Assembly: GCF_015529805.1 (NCBI RefSeq)
Contig: NZ_CP064654.1
Coordinates: 1,364,001 to 1,428,000, forward strand
Direction of reading: 5' to 3'
Source of the DNA: Qipengyuania soli
Lineage (GTDB): Bacteria > Pseudomonadota > Alphaproteobacteria > Sphingomonadales > Sphingomonadaceae
Length of the DNA: 64,000 nt
Shown: piece after piece, positions 54,202 to 61,837 of the stretch
Position numbering within the stretch: position 1 is the first letter of the stretch
How the letters are laid out: every line of letters starts with the position of its first letter
Notes under the pieces: generated by a model
Told to the model about the DNA's origin: nothing
The model's input: only the letters and a program-made list of their open reading frames with translations
Database searches by the model: none
Position numbers and translations under genes: made by a program

Positions 54202-55050
54202 ATGAACTGGTTCACCCGCGTCCGCAATTCGATCACCTCGCTGTCCAAGCGCAGCACCGACAAGGACCTGTGGGTCAAATGCCCCGGGTGCCAGCAGATG
54301 GTCTTCGCGCAGGAGTACGAGGAAAACGCCTTCGTCTGCCCGCGCTGCGACCACCATGGCCGTATCGGTGCCGACGAGCGCCTGAGCCAGCTGCTGGACG
54401 AAGGCTTCGAGGTCCTCCCCATCCCCGATGTGAAGGAAGACCCGCTCAAGTTCCGCGACACGTCGAAGTATACCGACCGCCTCAAGAAGGCCCGCGCCAA
54501 CAGCCCGCACAAGGATGCCTTCCTCGTCGGTTCCGGTGAAATCGAGGGTATGCCCGCCGTCGTCGGGGTGCAGGATTTCGGCTTCATGGGTGGGTCGATG
54601 GGCATGGCCGTGGGCACCGCCTTTTGCCAGGGTGCCGAGCGCGCCCTGAAGCGCAAGTGCCCCTACATCGTCGTGACCGCAGCCGGCGGCGCGCGCATGC
54701 AGGAGGGGATCCTCAGCCTCATGCAGATGCCGAAGGCGACCGTTATGACACGCCGTCTCAAGGAAGCGGGCCTGCCCTACATCGTCGTGCTGACCGACCC
54801 GACGACCGGCGGTGTCACGGCAAGCTACGCCATGCTGGGCGACGTCCACCTCGCCGAACCGGGTGCACTCATCGGCTTTGCCGGCCAGCGCGTGATCCAG
54901 GACACCATCCGCGAGCAATTGCCCGACGGGTTCCAGCGTGCCGAGTACCTGCACAAGCACGGCATGGTCGACATGGTCGTCCATCGGCATGACCTGAAGG
55001 ACACGCTGGCGACGCTGATCGATTACCTGGCACCCGCCAAGGCCGCCTGA
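54202..55050 (+). CDS. accD: Acetyl-CoA carboxylase carboxyltransferase subunit beta
   Basis: 282 residues. N-terminal zinc ribbon C27-C30-C46-C49, then crotonase-like fold with GGARMQEG. Starts 3 bases after trpA. Confidence 0.97.
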   Translation: MNWFTRVRNSITSLSKRSTDKDLWVKCPGCQQMVFAQEYEENAFVCPRCDHHGRIGADERLSQLLDEGFEVLPIPDVKEDPLKFRDTSKYTDRLKKARANSPHKDAFLVGSGEIEGMPAVVGVQDFGFMGGSMGMAVGTAFCQGAERALKRKCPYIVVTAAGGARMQEGILSLMQMPKATVMTRRLKEAGLPYIVVLTDPTTGGVTASYAMLGDVHLAEPGALIGFAGQRVIQDTIREQLPDGFQRAEYLHKHGMVDMVVHRHDLKDTLATLIDYLAPAKAA

Positions 55051-55058
55051 TCCGCGCC

Positions 55059-56354
55059 ATGCGGGATTTCGCCCGCTCCGACAGTTCTGCCGTCCAGGAG
55101 CAGCTCGACCGGCTGGGCCGTCTTTCCGTGCCCGAGGGGCGTCTGGGCCTCGACACCATCCGCGCCCTGCTTGCGCGCCTGGGCGATCCGCACAAGCGTC
55201 TCCCGCCCGTGTTCCATGTCGCGGGGACTAACGGCAAGGGTTCGATCTGCGCCTTCCTGCGCGCCATGCTGGAGGCACAAGGGTACAAGGTCCACGCGAC
55301 AATCAGCCCGCATCTCGTCCGCTACAACGAACGAATCCGGGTCGCAGGCGAGCTCATTTCCGATGAACGCCTCGCGGAATTGCTGGCGGAGGTGCTGGAT
55401 GTCGGGGAAGACCTCAATCCCAGCTTCTTCGAGGTCACTATCGCCGCCGCATTCGCCGAATTCGCGCGCGTGCCTGCGGACGCCTGCGTGGTCGAGGTCG
55501 GACTTGGCGGTCGTTTCGACGCGACCAACGTACTCGAGCCCGAAGTTCTCGCTGCATGCGGAATCGCAGCCCTTGGCATCGACCACGAGCGCTTCCTTCT
55601 GGCACCGGAAGAAGGTGTGCCGGAAGCACCCATGGCGCGGATCGCTTTCGAGAAGGTCGGCATCGCCAAGCCAGGAGTGCCGCTGATTGCACTCGGCCCC
55701 ACGCAAAGCGCTGCAGCGGTAATCTTCGAAGTTGCCGAAAGGGTCGGCGCTCCGATCATCATGGAAGGCGTGGATTTCCGGATCCTGGCGGACGGGCAGA
55801 ACTTCGCTGTGGTCGATGCCGACTCCCAGATAGTCCTGCCCCTGCCTTCCCTGTCCGGTGCGCATCAGGTGAGTAACGCGGGATTGGCCATCGCCATGCT
55901 GCATCATCAGCGCAGCATTCCCGTAAGCCACGAGGCGATGGTCAAAGGTGTTCGTTCGGCCCGGTGGCCTGCCCGACTGCAACGAATGGCTGAAGGACCA
56001 CTCACAGGTGGACGAGAAGTCTGGCTCGACGGAGGCCATAATCCGAGTGCCGGGCTGGCTCTTGCGAACCATTTCCGGGGGCAGCGCTTCCACCTCGTCA
56101 TCGGAATGTTGTCGGCCAAGGATCCTGCGTCGCTCGTAGGTCCGCTCGGCAAGTCGATTGCCAGCATTTCCGTGGTTCCGGTTCCGGGACACGAGTGGCA
56201 CGGCGTCGACGTATTCGGTCCGGAAGCGCGGAGTGCCGGAAGCCTTCCAGAAGCTTTCGAGAAGCTTCCCCGGGACGAGTTGCCTGTCCTGGTCGCAGGT
56301 TCGCTCTACCTCGCGGGCGAGGCCCTGCGGCTCAACGAAGAGTTCCCGGATTAG
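55059..56354 (+). CDS. folC: Dihydrofolate / folylpolyglutamate synthase
   Basis: 431 residues. GTNGKGS (56-62) P-loop, GLGGRFDATNV and the LDGGHNP of the family. Adds glutamates to folate. 8 bases after accD. Confidence 0.95.
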   Translation: MRDFARSDSSAVQEQLDRLGRLSVPEGRLGLDTIRALLARLGDPHKRLPPVFHVAGTNGKGSICAFLRAMLEAQGYKVHATISPHLVRYNERIRVAGELISDERLAELLAEVLDVGEDLNPSFFEVTIAAAFAEFARVPADACVVEVGLGGRFDATNVLEPEVLAACGIAALGIDHERFLLAPEEGVPEAPMARIAFEKVGIAKPGVPLIALGPTQSAAAVIFEVAERVGAPIIMEGVDFRILADGQNFAVVDADSQIVLPLPSLSGAHQVSNAGLAIAMLHHQRSIPVSHEAMVKGVRSARWPARLQRMAEGPLTGGREVWLDGGHNPSAGLALANHFRGQRFHLVIGMLSAKDPASLVGPLGKSIASISVVPVPGHEWHGVDVFGPEARSAGSLPEAFEKLPRDELPVLVAGSLYLAGEALRLNEEFPD

Positions 56355-56357
56355 AGC

Positions 56358-56708
56358 CTAGAGACTGCGGACGACGAAGGGCGAGTGGTCCTTCGTCTTC
56401 TTGATCACGACCGGGCGCAATGGTTCGTCGAAGACGATGGCTATCTCGTTACCCGTGCGCCGCCCGACCGATCCGAAGGCCTCGAAGTTGAGCCAGCTCA
56501 GCAAGCAGTCGCGAATGCCCACTGTGGACATGCTCTCCGGCACCGCGATGCGCGCGCCGCCTTGTGACAAATCGAGAATTCTAACGCTCTTCGGAGCGCC
56601 TTCGAGGGTGATGAGTTGCGCAGCCAGCCCGACTTCCACCCGAAGGAAATCGCGCTTGGAGTGATCATCCGAGGGATTCGGCACCGCGCTCATTCCTGAC
56701 CCATACAC
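56358..56708 (-). CDS. PilZ-domain protein
   Basis: 116 residues. RDFLR (19-23, the RxxxR motif) and DLSQGG (46-51, D/NxSxxG) bind cyclic di-GMP in PilZ. Single domain. Follows ampG by 19 bases on the same strand and converges on folC. Confidence 0.87.
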   Translation of the reverse strand: MYGSGMSAVPNPSDDHSKRDFLRVEVGLAAQLITLEGAPKSVRILDLSQGGARIAVPESMSTVGIRDCLLSWLNFEAFGSVGRRTGNEIAIVFDEPLRPVVIKKTKDHSPFVVRSL

Positions 56709-56727
56709 GAAAATAGTTAGACTTGGC

Positions 56728-58455
56728 TTAACCGGCCTGCCCGGTCTCTCCGGCTTCCGGAGCGACTATCCCGGCGGCAGCCTTCGACCGGCTTTCGCGC
56801 CACCACTCGATGCAGACGAGCACCGCAGCACCCAGGCCAATCCAGGTCGTGAGGACGAAAACGTCGTAGAAGCCCTGCTTCTCGATCATCTCGCCCAGCG
56901 CACCGCGCCCGAGCGTGCCAACGAGCAAGGTTAGCGACGAAAGAAGAGCATACTGGACGGCGCTGAACTTCTTCGAGACGATCGATGAAAGCCACGCGAT
57001 GTAGGCGGCCCCGGCGATACCGATGGCAAGGTTCTCGAAGCCGATGGTGATCATCAGCCGGGCAAGTTTCTCCGAGCCACCCGGGAAGCTTTCGACCAGG
57101 GCCGTGAACCCGATCATGCTGCTCAGCGCACCCATGTTCGCTCCGCCTGCGGCGAGGTCGGCGTAGAGCAGGTTGGTCAGAGCAGCCAGGATCCCGCCGA
57201 GGAGCAGCGTCGGCATCCGCCCGACCACAGTCAGCAGCCAGCCACCGAGGGCGAGGCCGAGGATGATGGCGCCGACACCGAAGAACTTGGACGCGAAGGC
57301 CACCTCGTCGTTCGTGTACTGCAGTTCGCCGAGATAGAATGGATAGGCGAAGGTGCCCCAGATCGCGTCGCAGATGCGGTAGGTAAGCACGACCGCAAGG
57401 ATGAGCACCAGGGACCAACCCATCCTGCCGACGAATTCGACGAGCGGCAGCACCAATGCGCGGTACAGGTGATCGAGTGCATAAGCTGTACCTGAAGCAG
57501 GCGGAGCATCCTCAGCCAGCAGGTGCATGCCCTTGCGCTGCTGCGAGGCGAGCCAGCCTGCGATGAGTGCGGGCAGCACGATCGTGGCGACAATAATCCA
57601 GGGGCCGACATTCAAGGTGAAGTCGGTCGGATTGGGCCGGTCCTCGGGCGCATAGGTCATCGACATGATCATGAAGGCCAGCACCACGCCAATTGCGCCT
57701 GCCCACAGCAGACCGACCAGCGCCAGCGCGCGATTGCGGATTGCCGGCTCGATCTCGCCGGCCTTGCGCAGCGCACGAACCTGCTCGTCCCCGAAAGCAC
57801 TGGTCTGCGCGGCGTCGCCATCGGCGTTCGGCGCCATCAGGCAGATCGCGCCCGCCACCAGCAGGATTGCACCCATCATCAGGTATGTCTCGGGCCAGCC
57901 GATGCGTGCCGCGATAATGAGGCCGAGCGCGCCGCCCACGAGTGACGATAGACGGTAGCCCATCTGGTAGATGGTCGAAAGGACGTCGATCGTGGCCTTC
58001 TCGTCCGCCACGTCGATACGCCAGGCGTTTATCGCAATGTCCTGTGTTGCGCTCGCAAAGGCACCGATGCCCGCAAGGAGGGAGAACATTCCCAGCTGGC
58101 TGCGCGGGTCGAGCAGGCTCATCGTGACCAGGATGGCCCCCAACAGCAGCTGCATCGGCACGATCCACTGCTTGCGCTTGCCCAACTTGCGCAGCAGCGG
58201 GAGGTCGACCTTGTCGATCAGCGGCGACCACAGGAACTGGAAGGCATATGCAAGCCCGATGAGCGAGAAGATACCCATCGTCTCCAGCTCGACTTCCGCC
58301 TCGGTCAGCCAGGCGAACAGCGTGCCCAGGAAAAGGGCGAATGGAAGACCGCTGGAAAAGCCGAAAAGCAGCATGAAGCCGGTCTTGCGATTGCCCAGCG
58401 CCATGCCGAGCGCGCGCATGCCCGATATCTTCTTTGTCTCCGCGACCTCAGCCAT
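56728..58455 (-). CDS. ampG: AmpG-family muropeptide permease
   Basis: 575 residues, MFS with about 14 membrane helices. GFSSGLPFALFLGTLFAWL at the start, FLWSPLIDKVDLP, and ATQDIAINAWRID are diagnostic of AmpG. Imports anhydro-muropeptides for recycling. Longer than E. coli AmpG by an inserted cytoplasmic loop after helix 6. Confidence 0.9.
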   Translation of the reverse strand: MAEVAETKKISGMRALGMALGNRKTGFMLLFGFSSGLPFALFLGTLFAWLTEAEVELETMGIFSLIGLAYAFQFLWSPLIDKVDLPLLRKLGKRKQWIVPMQLLLGAILVTMSLLDPRSQLGMFSLLAGIGAFASATQDIAINAWRIDVADEKATIDVLSTIYQMGYRLSSLVGGALGLIIAARIGWPETYLMMGAILLVAGAICLMAPNADGDAAQTSAFGDEQVRALRKAGEIEPAIRNRALALVGLLWAGAIGVVLAFMIMSMTYAPEDRPNPTDFTLNVGPWIIVATIVLPALIAGWLASQQRKGMHLLAEDAPPASGTAYALDHLYRALVLPLVEFVGRMGWSLVLILAVVLTYRICDAIWGTFAYPFYLGELQYTNDEVAFASKFFGVGAIILGLALGGWLLTVVGRMPTLLLGGILAALTNLLYADLAAGGANMGALSSMIGFTALVESFPGGSEKLARLMITIGFENLAIGIAGAAYIAWLSSIVSKKFSAVQYALLSSLTLLVGTLGRGALGEMIEKQGFYDVFVLTTWIGLGAAVLVCIEWWRESRSKAAAGIVAPEAGETGQAG

Positions 58456-58528
58456 TCCCTAGCGTCCTTCCGTTTGCGCCGGTTTTTTGCGACACTAGCT
58501 CCGAGAGAGAGCGAGAGGAACTGGCGTC

Positions 58529-59692
58529 ATGAGCGCTGTCGACACCAAAAATTCCTCGCGCCGCCCGACCGACGGAATGATCGCACTCGCGCGCGACATC
58601 GCCGAAGGCCGGAAGCGCGATGCCGCCGATGCCAGCACCGTGCCGGCGCAGGTCTATACCGATCCTGAATACTGGGCACGCGAGAAGGCGGCGATCTACG
58701 ACCGCCTGCCGCAAATCCTGTGCCCTTCGGCGCTGCTGCCCGATCCGGGCATGGCGGTGCCGCACGACGCCACGGGCCGCCCCCTCCTCATCACCCGTGA
58801 TGCATCGGGCGATGTTCATGTCTTCCTCAACGTCTGCCGCCACCGCGGCACGCGACTGGTCGAAGGCAGCGAGGTGCAATGCGCCAAGAAGCTGGTCTGC
58901 CCTTACCACGCGTGGACCTATTCGGTGGACGGGCGCCTTCTCGCCCTGCCCCGCCCCGACACTTTCCCCGGTCTCGACAAAGGCGGCTACGGCCTGGTCG
59001 AGCTGCCTTCCAGGGAAACCGGCGGCCTGATCTGGTTCTGCCCGCGCGAGGATACTGCGGACTTCGCGCTGGCCGAGAAGCTTGGCGAGGATTTCGATGC
59101 CCTCGGCATGGGCGAACAGGTACTGTTCCGTCGCAAGACCCATTCGGTCGCGGGCAACTGGAAGCTCATCATGGATGCCTTCCTCGAGAGCTATCACGTC
59201 ACCCGCCTGCACGCGAAGACGATCGGCCCGTTCTTCAAGGACGGTGCGACCAGCGGCGACATGATCGGCCCGCATTCGCGCAGCGCGGTCGGACGGCTGG
59301 AGGAAATGGAAGGCGTCGACCTTGCGAATATGGGCGAGCTGCGCCGTGTCGTTACTTTCGCCTACCAGATGCTGCCCGGCGCACTCGTCATTCCCAGCCC
59401 CGACTACATCAACCTCATGGTGATGATGCCTCAGTCGCACGATCACACGCTGGTGGAGGACTTCATGCTCATTCCCGAGCACCCGGCAACCGACAAGGCG
59501 CGCGACCACTGGGAGCGCAGCTGGGCACTGCTCGACGGCGGGGTTTTCGCCTCCGAAGACTTCCGTGCCGCCGAGCTCGGCCAGCAGGGCTTGTCGACCG
59601 GTGCCATTCCGTTCCTGACGCTCGGGACCATGGAAGGCGGCATCAGGCGCTTCCACGAGACGGTCGAGGAAGCCTTGCGCGCAGCCAACTGA
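58529..59692 (+). CDS. Rieske non-haem iron oxygenase, alpha subunit
   Basis: 387 residues. Rieske cluster CxH (C103, H105) and CxxH (C124, H127); mononuclear iron ligands in MDAFLESYHVTRLH (H223, H228). Substrate not known; no partner ferredoxin or beta subunit beside it, so monomeric-type RHO. Confidence 0.9.
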   Translation: MSAVDTKNSSRRPTDGMIALARDIAEGRKRDAADASTVPAQVYTDPEYWAREKAAIYDRLPQILCPSALLPDPGMAVPHDATGRPLLITRDASGDVHVFLNVCRHRGTRLVEGSEVQCAKKLVCPYHAWTYSVDGRLLALPRPDTFPGLDKGGYGLVELPSRETGGLIWFCPREDTADFALAEKLGEDFDALGMGEQVLFRRKTHSVAGNWKLIMDAFLESYHVTRLHAKTIGPFFKDGATSGDMIGPHSRSAVGRLEEMEGVDLANMGELRRVVTFAYQMLPGALVIPSPDYINLMVMMPQSHDHTLVEDFMLIPEHPATDKARDHWERSWALLDGGVFASEDFRAAELGQQGLSTGAIPFLTLGTMEGGIRRFHETVEEALRAAN

Positions 59693-59710
59693 AGGCCTAA
59701 CCGCGCGACC

Positions 59711-60478
59711 ATGTCCGACAACCGACTTCCCGAAGAAGGCGACCGCATCGCCAAGCTGCTCGCGCGTGCGGGCGTGGCCAGCCGTCGCGAGATCGAGCGC
59801 ATGATCGCCGAGGGCCGCGTCGCGCTCAATGGCAAGGTGCTCGACACGCCAGCCGTGAAGCTGGATAACCTGAACGGGGTCACTGTCGACGGGAAACCGG
59901 TCGGCAAGGCGCAGGAAACCCGCCTTTTCGCTTTCCACAAACCAGCCGGAATGCTGACCACGGAATACGACCCCAAGGGGCGGACGACGATCTACGACGC
60001 CCTGCGCAACGCCTTGCCCAAGGACGCAGGGCGGGTGATGCCGGTGGGCCGCCTGGACTACAACACAGAGGGCCTCCTGCTCCTGACCAATGACGGCGAG
60101 GTAAAGCGCGCGATGGAATTGCCCGCCACCGGCGTTCCGCGCACCTACCGCGCCCGCGCCTTCGGCGACGTAACCCAGGCACAGCTCGACGAACTCATCG
60201 AAGGGGTCGAGATCGACGGCATCCGTTACGGGCAGATCGAAGCGAACCTTGAGCGTGGCTCGGGCCGGAACCGCTGGATCGAAATGACCTTGCGCGAAGG
60301 CAAGAACCGCGAAGTACGCCGCGTGCTCGAACACCTGGGGCTTGAGGTGAACAGGCTGCTGCGCATCGGCTATGGCCCGTTCCACATCGGCGACCTCCCA
60401 CGCGGCCGGGCGACAGAGATCAAGCGCGGCGACGTCGAGGCATTCAAGCGCGAGCTGGCGCGCGGTTTCCGCAAGTGA
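59711..60478 (+). CDS. rluB: RluB/RsuA-type pseudouridine synthase
   Basis: 255 residues. N-terminal S4 domain (RIAKLLARAGVASRREIERMI), then the catalytic GRLDYNTEGLLLLTNDGE (Asp nucleophile) and GKNREVRRVLEHLGL. rRNA uridine isomerisation. Overlaps rsmD by GTGA. Confidence 0.92.
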   Translation: MSDNRLPEEGDRIAKLLARAGVASRREIERMIAEGRVALNGKVLDTPAVKLDNLNGVTVDGKPVGKAQETRLFAFHKPAGMLTTEYDPKGRTTIYDALRNALPKDAGRVMPVGRLDYNTEGLLLLTNDGEVKRAMELPATGVPRTYRARAFGDVTQAQLDELIEGVEIDGIRYGQIEANLERGSGRNRWIEMTLREGKNREVRRVLEHLGLEVNRLLRIGYGPFHIGDLPRGRATEIKRGDVEAFKRELARGFRK

Positions 60479-61020
60479 GGATTATTGCTGGCGAATGGCG
60501 TGGGCGCAAACTCGTCGCACCTCCGGGTGATCTGACGCGTCCCACGGCAGATCGCACCCGCGAAACCCTTTTCAACATGCTGGCGAGCAGGCTTGGAAGT
60601 TTCGAGGACCTGCACGTACTCGACCTGTTTGCCGGTTCGGGCGCACTCGGACTGGAGGCTTTGTCGCGTGGCGCTGCATCCTGCCTTTTCGTCGAGCAGG
60701 ATGCTTCCGCCATCAAGGCCATTCGTGCCAATATCGATGCACTCGGCGCGCGCCAGCGTGCGACCGTGCAACAGGGCTCCGTCCTATCGCTCGGCCCGGC
60801 GAAAAAGGCCCACGAGCTGATCTTGCTCGATCCGCCCTACGAAACGGGAGCAGGAATTGTCGCGCTCGACCGAATGCTGCGGCTGGGCTGGATCGATGCG
60901 ACGACCTGGATCGCTCTCGAAACGAGATCGAACGAAGAGGTTTCGCTGAAGTCGCTGCGCATCGAAGCGGAGCGCAAGGTCGGCAAGGCCAAGCTGACAA
61001 TTCTTCGCCTCGACACCTGA
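60475..61020 (+). CDS. rsmD: 16S rRNA (guanine-966-N2)-methyltransferase
   Basis: 181 residues from a GTG. RIIAGEWRGRKLVAPPG, RPTADRTRETLFN, LDLFAGSGALGLEALSRGA and catalytic DPPYE are family marks. SAM-dependent. Confidence 0.94.
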   Translation: MRIIAGEWRGRKLVAPPGDLTRPTADRTRETLFNMLASRLGSFEDLHVLDLFAGSGALGLEALSRGAASCLFVEQDASAIKAIRANIDALGARQRATVQQGSVLSLGPAKKAHELILLDPPYETGAGIVALDRMLRLGWIDATTWIALETRSNEEVSLKSLRIEAERKVGKAKLTILRLDT

Positions 61021-61025
61021 GAATC

Positions 61026-61056
61026 GAAAAGGGCGAGACCGCCGCGGCGGCCCCGC
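61026..61056 (+). terminator. Candidate terminator after rsmD
   Basis: AGGGCG at one side and CGCCC at the other, with CCGCCGCGGCGG in between that can fold on itself. No clear T run on the plus strand. Confidence 0.45.
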
Positions 61057-61115
61057 CCCCTCCAAGCGCAGCGCACAACTCCGCAAAGGAATTTCGCGCG
61101 CTGGACGTAACCGGG

Positions 61116-61718
61116 TTAATCGGTCGGTTCGTTTACCGGCAGCGTACCGCGCTCGGCGCTGATCTCGCTCGCCGGGCGGCCCGGCCAGTAATTCAGCGGA
61201 CGGTTACCGGTCTTGTTCTTTTCCCAGGAGTTGATGCAGTTGTCCTGCTGCTTCGGCGTACAGACCGGCAGGTCGTCGCCGGTTGCAGCAGTGTCTGCCG
61301 CAGGGGTGGTCTGAACGACGGCATTGCTGACAAAGCGCGGCTGCATCGTGCTGGCCGAAGCTGCGGCCGTGGTGGCGACCGCGGCGGTGGTGCTCTTGTT
61401 CATCTGCGCCGCAATCTGGGTCCAGGCGATCTCGCGCTGGTCGGGCGTCATTTCATAGACGCTGACGCGCTGCGGATCGGTCAGCACCCACCAGCCATCG
61501 AGCTGTGTCGGGGTGAGCGTCCAGTAATATTCCTGCACGCCATAGGGCCAGCCGAGATAAGCGGTCTGGCGTTCAACGGGCCAGCCGTCGTAATCGCTCT
61601 GCTGGACCTCGGTCAGGACGTAGACATTGCCCTCGGCATCGACGGCCACGTCCTGCGCTGCGGCAGGTATGGCGGTAAAGGCGAGCGCGGCGGCGCCAGC
61701 GAAAAACAGCTTCTTCAT
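61116..61718 (-). CDS. Secreted protein of unknown function
   Basis: 200 residues. Signal peptide MKKLFFAGAAALAFTAIPAAAQ; mature part Tyr/Trp-rich at first (e.g. GWPYGVQEYYWTLTPTQLDGWW), then an Ala/Thr-rich linker and a CTPKQQDNC end with two cysteines. Not a family I recognise. Start moved from 61820 to the ATG at 61718, which fits the signal. Confidence 0.75.
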   Translation of the reverse strand: MKKLFFAGAAALAFTAIPAAAQDVAVDAEGNVYVLTEVQQSDYDGWPVERQTAYLGWPYGVQEYYWTLTPTQLDGWWVLTDPQRVSVYEMTPDQREIAWTQIAAQMNKSTTAAVATTAAASASTMQPRFVSNAVVQTTPAADTAATGDDLPVCTPKQQDNCINSWEKNKTGNRPLNYWPGRPASEISAERGTLPVNEPTD

Positions 61719-61837
61719 TGTAAGCTCTCCAGAATTGTCATTGCCTCCACTACGCCGGAGCGGGGTCAAGGGTTCCGGGGACCTGCGCGCTGCGCCCTTG
61801 CGCTGTGGGCCCGCGTTCACTAGCTGTTCCGGTGATC

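Noticed and set aside
53437-54990. 517-codon minus-strand frame over trpA-accD
   Set aside because: Antisense of two certain genes.
58448-60385. Long open frame of 645 codons on the minus strand
   Set aside because: Antisense shadow of the Rieske oxygenase and pseudouridine synthase genes; composition typical of the reverse frame of a GC-rich gene, no family motif.
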